NCBI GenBank assembly: GCA_900552055.1
Contig: URYI01000137.1
Location: 1-5,288, forward strand
DNA from: an uncultured Eubacteriales bacterium
GTDB taxonomy: Bacteria > Bacillota > Clostridia > Christensenellales > QALW01
Direction of reading: 5' to 3'
Length of the DNA: 5,288 nucleotides
The first letter of the stretch is position 1. The number at the start of each line of letters is the position of its first letter. The position numbers and the translations under genes were made by a program. The notes beneath the pieces are model-generated. The model was not told where the DNA came from, did not search any database, and saw only the letters and a list, made by a program, of their open reading frames with translations. Shown piece after piece: positions 1 to 5,288 of the stretch.

Positions 1-2
1 CA

Positions 3-71
3 CCCATTGACGATGACGCAGAAAATGCCGAAATCAGACCGCTGGAGGCGTGTATACCCTTGTCAATTTAG
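3..71 (+). CDS. Possible 3' end of a convergent gene, product unknown (partial)
   Basis: Reading from base 3 there are 22 sense codons and then a TAG stop at 69-71. The peptide starts PIDDDAENAEIRPLE and ends CIPLSI. The acidic stretch followed by a short hydrophobic end looks more like a protein tail than the alternative frame from base 1, which is open to a TAG at 82-84 but gives a basic, less protein-like sequence. The gene would run off the left edge of the window and converge on the WalJ-like gene, with the hairpin at 105-130 between them. I do not recognise a family from so few residues, and the frame could be a chance opening. Confidence 0.33.
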   Translation, partial: PIDDDAENAEIRPLEACIPLSI

Positions 72-97
72 GGTAGGATATTAGGATATGAAACAGC

Positions 98-130
98 AAA
101 AAATGCCGCCTGCAAATATTTGCAGGCGGC
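98..130 (-). terminator. Rho-independent terminator after the rsmA-walJ unit
   Basis: Bases 105-130 form a perfect 26-base palindrome: an 11-bp stem (arm GCCGCCTGCAA) closing an ATAT loop. Read on the minus strand, the stem is followed by one A and then six T (103-98), the classic shape of an intrinsic terminator. It lies 37 bases beyond the stop of the WalJ-like gene, so it should end that transcript. On the plus strand the stem is followed by TTAAATATTA, a much poorer U-tract. It could still serve weakly for a convergent plus-strand gene ending near base 71. Confidence 0.92.
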
Positions 131-167
131 TTAAATATTATAACAGCTTAAGCGTACGAAAAAAATT

Positions 168-947
168 TTATTTTATTCTGTATACCGGTCCGCGTTTATC
201 CTGATAGGCTACGTCCACGGGCAAATCGCAGCCTTCGTCCGAGAGACGGCTGGAAACTGTGCCGTATGCGATTTCAGGCCGGTTATTCTCCTGAGAAAGG
301 TGCGCCAGCACTACCTGCTGCAATTCACAGCTTAATAAATGGCTCAACGCTTCTCCGCAGGCGTCGTTGCTTAAATGGCCGTTATTGCCCATAATCCGCC
401 GCTTCAGCGGGGGCGGGTACGGCCCGTTGAGCAGCATGTCCATATCGTGGTTAGCCTCCAGCACCAATATATGCGAATGTCTGAACTGCTCAAGCATCCG
501 CTTGCTTATATGGCCGATATCAGTGGCTATTGTCAGCTTTCGAGTGCCCGAATACAGGGAAAATCCCACGCTTTCGGCGCAGTCGTGCGGCGTTTTGAAG
601 GGAGTTATATCCAAATCGTTTATATAAAAATTTTCCCCTGTTTTAAAATACCTTATATAACGCTCAATACGCGGATACTTTTTAATTATGCAGGCCGCCG
701 TTTTTTCGTTTGCATAAACGGGTATTTCAAAGTTTTTGCAGAGCACGTCCAGCGCGGCTATGTGGTCAATGTGCTCATGGGTTATTAATATTCCGTCCAG
801 CCTTTGGGGAGAGATATCCAGGCAGGCAAGCTGTGTTTTTATACTTTTGGCGCTTCCTCCGGCGTCAATCAGTACCGCGGTTCTTTTGGTAGCCGCAAAG
901 TGGCAGTTGCCCTTGGAGCCGCTGGACAGAGGGCAGTATGTAAGCAT
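168..947 (-). CDS. walJ: WalJ/YycJ-type metallo-beta-lactamase-fold hydrolase
   Basis: Encodes 259 residues, a typical length for the YycJ/WalJ family of cytoplasmic metallo-beta-lactamase-fold proteins. Visible features are the N-terminal SSGSKGN motif (8-14), the metal-binding THEHIDH motif (56-62), the PHD histidine (121), the aspartate in ATDIGH (143), LEANHD (163-168), GHLS (190-193) and a late LAHLS histidine (216). Together these supply a two-metal site. Characterised relatives are reported to act as a 5'-3' exonuclease on double-stranded DNA linked to mismatch repair; that activity is inferred here. The frame is open 19 codons further upstream, but the ATG at 947 is chosen because AAAGGAGG sits 5 bases before it and family homology begins there. 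It starts one base after the rsmA stop and is probably coupled to it. In many Firmicutes the gene belongs to the walRKHIJ operon, but no walR/walK is visible here. An ordinary MBL-fold RNase is the main alternative. Confidence 0.9.
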   Translation of the reverse strand: MLTYCPLSSGSKGNCHFAATKRTAVLIDAGGSAKSIKTQLACLDISPQRLDGILITHEHIDHIAALDVLCKNFEIPVYANEKTAACIIKKYPRIERYIRYFKTGENFYINDLDITPFKTPHDCAESVGFSLYSGTRKLTIATDIGHISKRMLEQFRHSHILVLEANHDMDMLLNGPYPPPLKRRIMGNNGHLSNDACGEALSHLLSCELQQVVLAHLSQENNRPEIAYGTVSSRLSDEGCDLPVDVAYQDKRGPVYRIK

Positions 948-948
948 T

Positions 949-1806
949 TCAGCCTCCTTTGGCCAGTGTGTAAATATAGTCGGCCGCTTTGGCCATATCC
1001 TCAAGGGACAGCCTTTCTCCGCGGATATCGGGAGGCAGTCCCAGAGCTTTTAATAATTCTTCCGCCTGGGCGCGCTCAAGGCTAAAGGCGGTGGTGAAGT
1101 TGTTCAAAAAGGTTTTGCGTCTCATGGCGAAGGCGCATTTTATAACCTTAAAAAGCAGCTGGGTATCTTGAACCTGCACAGGCGGCGCTTCCCGTTTTAT
1201 TAGGGTAATTACCTGGGATTCCACCTTGGGCGGGGGATAGAAGCTGCCGGGGCTGAGCCGGCTCTTTAAGGCGGGAAGGGTGTAATACTGTACGGCGCAG
1301 CTCAGCGCGCCGTATTGCGGTGTTCCCGGCAGGGCCGCCATGCGCAGGGCGACCTCGCGCTGCACAAGCACCGTTATGCTCTTATAGGGCAGGCCGCTTT
1401 CAAGCAGGCGCATTATAATGGGGGTGGTGATGTAATAGGGAATGTTAGCCACCACCTTAAAGCCGGGGCAAAGATTTTCTTTATATAAAGCGTCAATATC
1501 CAGCTTCAGGAAATCCCCGTATATGACCGATACGTTTCGGCATCCGCTTAGGGTGGTTTCCAGTACGGGCTTAAGCGCGCGGTCTATCTCTATTGCAGTT
1601 ACATTTGCGCACCGGGCGGACATAAGACGAGTTAAGGTACCGGCGCCTGGTCCTATCTCAAGTACGCAGTCGTCCTGCTCCAGCTGAGCGTCCTTAACAA
1701 TCTTTTCCAGTATTTTTTTATCAGATAGGAAATTCTGACCCAGGCTTTTGGAGAATTTAAAGCCATGCTGGGCCAGTATTTCCTTAAGAGATTGTTCCTT
1801 TGGCAT
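949..1806 (-). CDS. rsmA: 16S rRNA (A1518/A1519-N6)-dimethyltransferase RsmA (KsgA)
   Basis: Encodes 285 residues, the usual length for bacterial RsmA/KsgA, which uses S-adenosylmethionine to dimethylate the two adjacent adenines in the 3'-terminal hairpin of 16S rRNA late in 30S assembly. Motifs in order are SLGQNFL (21-27), the SAM-binding EIGPGAGTLT (50-59), the acidic AIEID (71-75), GDF (97-99), the catalytic NIPYYITTPI (121-130), FYPPPKV (189-195) and RRKTFLNN (229-236). All expected motifs are present, so it should be active. In-frame TGA and TAA stops lie just upstream of the ATG at 1806 and leave no other usual start. The only purine-rich site (AAAGGAAA, 1826-1833) is about 19 bases away, so initiation is probably weak or structure-dependent. 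The gene is followed by walJ with a one-base gap. The rnmV gene (RNase M5), often the upstream neighbour in Firmicutes, is absent from the upstream position here. Confidence 0.97.
   Translation of the reverse strand: MPKEQSLKEILAQHGFKFSKSLGQNFLSDKKILEKIVKDAQLEQDDCVLEIGPGAGTLTRLMSARCANVTAIEIDRALKPVLETTLSGCRNVSVIYGDFLKLDIDALYKENLCPGFKVVANIPYYITTPIIMRLLESGLPYKSITVLVQREVALRMAALPGTPQYGALSCAVQYYTLPALKSRLSPGSFYPPPKVESQVITLIKREAPPVQVQDTQLLFKVIKCAFAMRRKTFLNNFTTAFSLERAQAEELLKALGLPPDIRGERLSLEDMAKAADYIYTLAKGG
953..960 (-). promoter_or_regulatory. Ribosome binding site of walJ inside the end of rsmA
   Basis: AAAGGAGG on the minus strand lies 5 bases before the ATG at 947. It is formed entirely by the last three sense codons of rsmA (Lys-Gly-Gly, AAA GGA GGC). 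It fixes the walJ start and places re-initiation right at the rsmA stop. Confidence 0.88.
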
Positions 1807-1835
1807 TAAATAAGGCTTTTATCAGTTTCCTTTCT

Positions 1836-1860
1836 GCGCCGCGGATTAAATGCGCGGCGC
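1836..1860 (-). other. GC-rich hairpin in the rsmA leader
   Basis: A perfect 8-bp inverted repeat (GCGCCGCG, 1836-1843, with CGCGGCGC, 1853-1860) closes a 9-base A/T-rich loop. It lies 30 bases upstream of the rsmA ATG and downstream of the candidate promoter, so it would fall in the rsmA 5' leader. On neither strand is it followed by a T-run, so it is not a normal intrinsic terminator. It may protect the mRNA end or affect translation; no known riboswitch is recognised. Confidence 0.5.
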
Positions 1861-1911
1861 TGTGTCGGATCGCGTGGCTGCCGTTTAATTTCGTGTGCCG
1901 GTATGGAAGTT

Positions 1912-1940
1912 AATATAAATCCGGCTTTCAGGGTATTTAA
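1912..1940 (-). promoter_or_regulatory. Candidate sigma-A-type promoter for rsmA-walJ
   Basis: On the minus strand, TATATT (1917-1912) matches the -10 consensus at five of six bases. TTAAAT (1940-1935) lies exactly 17 bases upstream but matches the -35 consensus at only three of six. The position, about 105 bases before rsmA in the only sizeable gap on this strand, fits a promoter. The stretch is A/T-rich, so a chance match is quite possible. Confidence 0.3.
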
Positions 1941-2007
1941 ACCGTACCAAATTTTTAGAAAATTCTGCGCGGCGCGTTTATGCACAGCTGGCAGAGGCTT
2001 TTAAAAT

Positions 2008-3678
2008 TTATCCTTCAATATTTTCCAGCGCCCTGGCGCCCTTCTTATTAAGCAGAGCCAGGGAAATTACGGCCAAAAGCAGGGATATTGCAATTATGCC
2101 CGCAAGCATTACCGTTGGCGAGATATTATACAAGAAAAATGCCGCTATGCCAAGGATTATTATCAGTGCAAATTCCACTATCACGGCCATGCCGGCGTTA
2201 AGGCTCTGTTTTATGGCCTGAGTGGGATTCTGCCAGCCAAGGTTTGGGTGGCAGCAGTCAAAGAGCAGGCATATAGCTGCGGATGCCGTGCAGAGCAAAA
2301 CTGCAATAATGAGCGCTATAAGAGTTTCAATTATTGCGCCTCCCATTAAAACGGCGACGATAACGGCGGGGATTATAAGGCTTGCATAGGATATGCTTAG
2401 GCTGGCCAGCAGCTTGGCCCGCACTATCTTGGCCGCAGGCACTGGTACAACCTTTAAAATCCAGATGCTTTTTCCTTCCCGCGTGACCATTGTGGCGCCC
2501 CCGGTATTAAGTCCTCCGCAGAAGAACAGCACGGCGCTTAGTATAACCGAGCAGAGGGCAATATGCGAAAAGTTTGTCGGGTCATAGCCCAGTTCGTCCA
2601 TAAATACATTCATATCCATAGAGCCGCCCAGCCATATTACAAGCAGCATTATGGGCAGCACTAATGCGCCGCTTAAGGAGTTCATAGCGTATATGGGCGT
2701 TTTCAGAATACTCTTCCACTCCTTTTTGAATATGGCCTTAACGGGGGAAGAAGCGTCGGATAATTTACGGGCGCGGACTTTGCGGGCAGGTGCTTCAGTC
2801 AGGGTAAGCGCGCTCTTGCTGTATACTTTCCTGCCCAGCAGGAAAATAATAATTCCCAGCAGTATTATGACGGCCGCCAAAAGCAGCAGTGCGTAAAAAC
2901 GCTCGGCGCCCGAAGCGGTTATGACGCTGCCCATCCATCCCGCGGGAGGAAAGGCGGCGCATATCCTCTCAAGCGCGCTCACGTTGCTTGACAGCAAATC
3001 GCTGAAGAAATTTTCGGGCAGTTCGTCGGGCATAAAGCTGTAAAAGGAGGATTGCAGAACAATCACGGCTGCAACCAGTACCAGAGACATTATCATAACC
3101 ATAGTGTCCCGGTTTTTCATTTTGGCGGCCAGCCGCATAACCAGCATTGCCAGAAGAGTACTGACAAACATAGGTATGACGGGCGCGGCAAGCACCATAA
3201 GCAGCCCAAGGGGATATGCGGCGGGGTCATAAGCTTTTAAGCCGTAAATAACGCAGGGCGGCAGGATGAAAAAGGCTGAAAGCAGCAGCTGGCCCAGGTA
3301 CGCATGGGTGAATTTCACGCTGAAAACCGTGCCCTGGGAAACGGGCAGAGTGGCCAGAAATTCGTTATCCTTTGCCATAAACAGCTTGGACAGCACTGAA
3401 AAGGTACCAAAGAGTATGGAAACTACACAGTAGACCATAAATACGAGGGAAAGCAGTATGCCGGGCATCCCGTTTCCCATTAAAACGGCCGCGCCCATTA
3501 CGGCGTCAGCCAGGAATATATAGGTAAAAAGAAATATAATCAGTACTATGAGTACGGCAAAATATGCCCACAGCATGCGGCGGGCGGCTTTATCCCCGCC
3601 TTTAAAAGCGCCGCGGATAGAAGCTAACAGGCTGTTGGCCTTTAATTCAAGCTTAAGCAGGGTGTTAAATTTATTCAT
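2008..3678 (-). CDS. ABC transporter permease, 12 membrane segments, substrate unknown
   Basis: Encodes 556 residues of a very hydrophobic inner-membrane protein. About 12 membrane segments can be placed by eye, near 36-58, 72-98, 122-147, 155-184, 191-209, 260-282, 332-352, 370-392, 425-447, 449-474, 494-518 and 521-544. A charged cytoplasmic linker lies at 284-325. The two halves look like repeats: each starts with a short basic amphipathic stretch (LLKLELKANS at 7-16; FKKEWKSILK at 317-326), and each carries a similar loop after its second segment (KDNEFLATLPVS at 103-114; REGKSIWILKVVPVP at 400-414). This suits a fused ABC-2-type permease working with the ATPase encoded just upstream. The frame extends 19 codons further, overlapping the ATPase gene, but the ATG at 3678 follows GGGGAGG by 8 bases and is preferred. 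There is no signal peptide or extracellular domain. Export of a peptide, lipid or drug is possible; the sequence does not identify the substrate. Confidence 0.88.
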   Translation of the reverse strand: MNKFNTLLKLELKANSLLASIRGAFKGGDKAARRMLWAYFAVLIVLIIFLFTYIFLADAVMGAAVLMGNGMPGILLSLVFMVYCVVSILFGTFSVLSKLFMAKDNEFLATLPVSQGTVFSVKFTHAYLGQLLLSAFFILPPCVIYGLKAYDPAAYPLGLLMVLAAPVIPMFVSTLLAMLVMRLAAKMKNRDTMVMIMSLVLVAAVIVLQSSFYSFMPDELPENFFSDLLSSNVSALERICAAFPPAGWMGSVITASGAERFYALLLLAAVIILLGIIIFLLGRKVYSKSALTLTEAPARKVRARKLSDASSPVKAIFKKEWKSILKTPIYAMNSLSGALVLPIMLLVIWLGGSMDMNVFMDELGYDPTNFSHIALCSVILSAVLFFCGGLNTGGATMVTREGKSIWILKVVPVPAAKIVRAKLLASLSISYASLIIPAVIVAVLMGGAIIETLIALIIAVLLCTASAAICLLFDCCHPNLGWQNPTQAIKQSLNAGMAVIVEFALIIILGIAAFFLYNISPTVMLAGIIAISLLLAVISLALLNKKGARALENIEG

Positions 3679-3686
3679 CAGTCTGG

Positions 3687-3693
3687 CCTCCCC
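3687..3693 (-). promoter_or_regulatory. Ribosome binding site fixing the permease start
   Basis: GGGGAGG on the minus strand lies 8 bases before the ATG at 3678 and just after the ATPase stop (3695-3697). The longer frame beginning at 3735 would overlap the ATPase gene and give an unlikely basic 19-residue leader, so this site decides the start. Confidence 0.85.
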
Positions 3694-3694
3694 G

Positions 3695-4420
3695 TTAAGC
3701 ATCCTTTGCCGTGCGCTCAAGGAATATGCTCTCAAGAGTTTCTCCGCTGCTTGAGCGCAGTTCGTCCAAAGTGCCTACGGCTATGAGCTTTCCTTTATCC
3801 ACTATGCCTATCCGGTCGCACAGCCTTTCAGCTACTTCCAGAACGTGGGTTGAAAAAAAGACCGTGTTGCCTGCGGCGCAGTGAGCGCGCATCTGCTCTT
3901 TAAGCAGCATGGCCGAGCGCGGATCAAGACCCACAAGAGGCTCGTCCAGAATCCAGAGCGCGGGGTCATGCAGGAGCGCGCCCGTTATCACCAGTTTTTG
4001 CTTCATGCCGTGCGAATAGGATTTAATCTGGCTGTCCACGGCCTTATCCAGTTCAAATTGCTTAAGAAACTGCTCCATGCGCTCCTGGCGCTTAAGCATA
4101 GGCACGTCATACATATCGGCCATAAAGCTAAGGTACTCCCGGCCAGTAAGCATTTCGTATATATCGTGGTTATCGGGCACATATCCCATGGACATTTTGG
4201 CGGCTATTGGGTCGCTCTTCAGAGAATGCCCGTTAATTTCTATTTCGCCTTCATCCGGGATGAGAATGCCCGTTATCATTTTTATGGTCGTGGTTTTGCC
4301 CGCTCCGTTAGGGCCGATAAAGCCGAAAATCTCGCCGTTTTTAATTTCAAGATTGAGCGAATCTACGGCCTTTTTGGTACCCTTTGCGTAGCTCTTGGAA
4401 AGATTGCTTATTTTAAGCAT
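3695..4420 (-). CDS. ABC transporter ATP-binding protein (partner of the downstream permease)
   Basis: Encodes 241 residues, a single complete nucleotide-binding domain that powers transport with the adjacent permease on the cytoplasmic face of the membrane. Visible motifs are Walker A GPNGAGKT (36-43), signature YSHGMKQ (135-141; the usual SGG is SHG), Walker B LWILDEP with catalytic Glu160 (155-161), the D-loop GLDP (164-167) and the H-loop histidine in STHVLE (His192). In the Q-loop the sequence is GYVPDN (79-84), with Asp83 where Gln or Glu is usual; this resembles EcsA/YtrB-like exporter ATPases and does not suggest inactivity. The ATG at 4420 follows GGAGGTG closely. The stop is 16 bases before the permease ATG, so the two form one operon. 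The tcdA gene ends 68 bases upstream, so read-through from it is possible. The short C-terminus has no extra domain. Confidence 0.95.
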   Translation of the reverse strand: MLKISNLSKSYAKGTKKAVDSLNLEIKNGEIFGFIGPNGAGKTTTIKMITGILIPDEGEIEINGHSLKSDPIAAKMSMGYVPDNHDIYEMLTGREYLSFMADMYDVPMLKRQERMEQFLKQFELDKAVDSQIKSYSHGMKQKLVITGALLHDPALWILDEPLVGLDPRSAMLLKEQMRAHCAAGNTVFFSTHVLEVAERLCDRIGIVDKGKLIAVGTLDELRSSSGETLESIFLERTAKDA

Positions 4421-4424
4421 TTTG

Positions 4425-4431
4425 CACCTCC
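4425..4431 (-). promoter_or_regulatory. Strong ribosome binding site of the ABC ATPase
   Basis: GGAGGTG is a full match to the anti-Shine-Dalgarno end of 16S rRNA. Its GGAGG core lies 6 bases before the ATG at 4420, supporting this start and efficient translation. Confidence 0.85.
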
Positions 4432-4488
4432 GTGCCCCCTGGGGCGTTTATATTAATATTTTGTTTGCTCGCTTTATGAATGCCGCGG

Positions 4489-5181
4489 CTAAAGGCTGAG
4501 AATATCTCTTACCGCCTGGCCGGCCAGCATAAGTCCGGCTGCGGGCGGCGTAAAAGATATGCTGCCAATAACTCCTCTTTTTTCTGGCTTTATGGGTTCT
4601 TCGGTGGAATAGACCACTTTTAGGGAGGCTATCCCTCTTTTTTTCAGTTCTCTGCGCATGACCCGGCAAAGAGGGCATACGCTGGTTGAATAGATGTCGG
4701 CAATTTTAAACAGTTCGGGGTTCAGCCTGCCCCCGCAGCCCATGGCGCTGATTATGGGTATGCCTCGTTGTTTTGCGCATTGAATCAGGGAGAGCTTGGC
4801 GCTGACCATATCAATGGCGTCTATTATATAATGAGTTCTGCCCAAAAGATAATCAAAATCTCCGTCCTTATAGAATTGATTAAAGGCGTGAATTATAGCG
4901 CCTGGGTTTATGCTTTGAGCCATTTGGCGCATAATCTCCGCTTTAGGCTTGCCTATTGTGCTTTCAAAGGCTATAAGCTGACGGTTTATATTGCTGGGGG
5001 AAACACAATCCCCGTCTATAAAGGTCAGTTCGCCTATGCCGGCCCGGACGAGCGCCTGTGCTGAAGAACTGCCTACACCTCCGAGGCCTACTACGGCAAC
5101 ATGCACGTTTTTTAGTTTTTCCAGCCCATTTTCGCCTATAAGCAATTCTGTGCGGCTGAAACGCTCTTTTTCTTCTTCCAT
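4489..5181 (-). CDS. tcdA: tRNA threonylcarbamoyladenosine dehydratase TcdA (YgdL/CsdL family)
   Basis: Encodes 230 residues of the ThiF/MoeB/E1-like fold, slightly shorter than most TcdA proteins (roughly 240-270). The family uses ATP to cyclise N6-threonylcarbamoyladenosine at position 37 of ANN-decoding tRNAs into ct6A, which supports decoding. Features seen are the opening RFSRTELLIG (7-16), the nucleotide-binding VGLGGVGS (31-38), FIDGDCVSPSNINRQ (54-68) with the conserved Asp, Asn and Arg, Lys80 in GKPKAE, YIIDAID (118-124), SAMGCGG (145-151) and the GSISFTPPAAGLMLA tail (206-220). The absence of a sulfur-carrier partner or a rhodanese domain argues against ThiF or MoeB. A CPLC pair (169-172) is noted separately. 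The ATG at 5181 has a modest GGGAG 4 bases upstream; the frame stays open to the window edge, but family homology begins near residue 7. In many Firmicutes tcdA follows hisS-aspS, so aspS may lie beyond the window edge. Confidence 0.94.
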   Translation of the reverse strand: MEEEKERFSRTELLIGENGLEKLKNVHVAVVGLGGVGSSSAQALVRAGIGELTFIDGDCVSPSNINRQLIAFESTIGKPKAEIMRQMAQSINPGAIIHAFNQFYKDGDFDYLLGRTHYIIDAIDMVSAKLSLIQCAKQRGIPIISAMGCGGRLNPELFKIADIYSTSVCPLCRVMRRELKKRGIASLKVVYSTEEPIKPEKRGVIGSISFTPPAAGLMLAGQAVRDILSL

Positions 5182-5237
5182 AAGGCTCCCATCGATGTTT
5201 ATGCGTTGAGGCTTAACCGGACAGGGGGCATAAGGGG

Positions 5238-5286
5238 CGGCGCCGTTTGCGGCCTGAAGGCCGCCGGCCGGGCCTGCGGCCCGGCC
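5238..5286. repeat. Cluster of GC-rich palindromes and hairpins upstream of tcdA
   Basis: Three dyads follow one another: the 8-base palindrome CGGCGCCG (5238-5245); a 6-bp stem GCGGCC with a TGAA loop (5249-5264); and a 9-bp stem GGCCGGGCC with a TGC loop (5266-5286). The last 60 bases are about 80 percent G+C by count, far above the neighbouring genes. Neither strand shows a T-run within the window, so this is not a plain intrinsic terminator. An alternative pairing (GGCGG at 5236-5240 with CCGCC at 5261-5265) is possible. It may be an intergenic repeat element or an mRNA structure between an upstream gene and tcdA, and it runs to the window edge. Confidence 0.6.
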
Positions 5287-5288
5287 AG

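Larger units (their letters stand above)
1807..2007. other. Intergenic region between the ABC permease and rsmA
   Basis: This 201-base gap has no plausible coding frame. It holds the candidate promoter, the 8-bp leader hairpin and a second copy of the 10-mer TGCGCGGCGC (1851-1860 and 1966-1975). A weak A/T inverted repeat, AATTTT-TAG-AAAATT, lies near 1950-1964. I find no convincing intrinsic terminator after the permease stop, so some read-through from the ABC operon into rsmA is possible. Confidence 0.6.

Noticed and set aside
60..68. TTGACA-like -35 box on the minus strand near the left edge
   Set aside because: No -10 box lies at a suitable distance; the only TATACA-like bases are about 4 bases away.
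948..1004. The longer walJ frame starting at 1004
   Set aside because: It would overlap the end of rsmA and add 19 residues unlike the family. The ATG at 947 has AAAGGAGG at ideal spacing and opens directly into the conserved N-terminus.
3679..3735. The longer permease frame starting at 3735
   Set aside because: It overlaps the ATPase gene and lacks support, while the ATG at 3678 has GGGGAGG 8 bases upstream.
4434..4445. Small inverted repeat GCCCC-CT-GGGGC between tcdA and the ABC ATPase as a terminator
   Set aside because: The stem is short with almost no loop and no T-run on the minus strand, and it abuts the ATPase ribosome binding site.
3881..4456. A 191-codon open frame on the plus strand opposite the ABC ATPase
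   Set aside because: It lies antisense to a clear ABC ATPase with all its motifs, has an unlikely composition rich in His, Tyr and Phe, and has no good start signal. It is a shadow of the real gene.
4448..4678. A 76-codon minus-strand frame across the end of tcdA
   Set aside because: It overlaps the tcdA coding end in another frame, encodes a low-information basic peptide, and has no ribosome binding site supporting its ATG.
5182..5288. N-terminal extension of TcdA, since the frame stays open to the window edge
   Set aside because: The upstream translation is a Gly, Ala and Pro-rich run derived from GC hairpin DNA. TcdA homology starts a few residues after the ATG at 5181, which has a usable GGGAG site.
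1..5288. CRISPR array, tRNA, insertion sequence, toxin-antitoxin pair or defence cassette
   Set aside because: I looked for repeat-spacer periodicity, cloverleaf arms, transposase motifs with terminal repeats, and small paired genes on both strands and found none.

Overview
This 5.3 kb window reads as ordinary chromosomal DNA of a Gram-positive Firmicute, most likely a clostridial-type anaerobe. The evidence is: genes packed on one strand (all five complete genes are on the minus strand), strong AGGAGG-type ribosome binding sites, mid-range base composition, and protein sequences that look clostridial (for example a short TcdA ending its core with a TSVCPLCRVMRRELKK stretch). I see no phage, transposon, CRISPR, toxin-antitoxin or other accessory cargo, and no tRNA or rRNA.

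In the direction of transcription (right to left) the layout is as follows. The right edge (5238-5286) holds a cluster of very GC-rich hairpins. Next comes a TcdA/YgdL-type tRNA t6A dehydratase (4489-5181). After 68 bases follows a two-gene ABC transporter: an ATPase (3695-4420) and, 16 bases later, a 12-segment membrane permease (2008-3678). A 201-base intergenic stretch (1807-2007) carries a weak candidate promoter and an 8-bp GC hairpin. Then come the 16S rRNA dimethyltransferase rsmA (949-1806) and, one base after its stop, a WalJ/YycJ-type metallo-beta-lactamase-fold gene (168-947). A strong intrinsic terminator (98-130) closes that unit. The first 71 bases may hold the 3' end of a convergent plus-strand gene.

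Functionally, tcdA and rsmA both modify RNA used in translation. The WalJ-like protein is probably a nuclease-type hydrolase, and its gene looks translationally coupled to rsmA. The ABC pair is probably an exporter or membrane-stress type transporter of unknown substrate. I corrected two start codons: the WalJ-like gene and the permease each begin 19 codons inside their longest open frame, at an ATG with a well-placed ribosome binding site.

Nothing here convincingly points to an undescribed system. The best items for a second look are the GC hairpin cluster at the right edge, the rsmA-walJ coupling outside a wal operon, the duplicated architecture of the permease, and the hairpin leader of rsmA, which lacks a well-spaced ribosome binding site.
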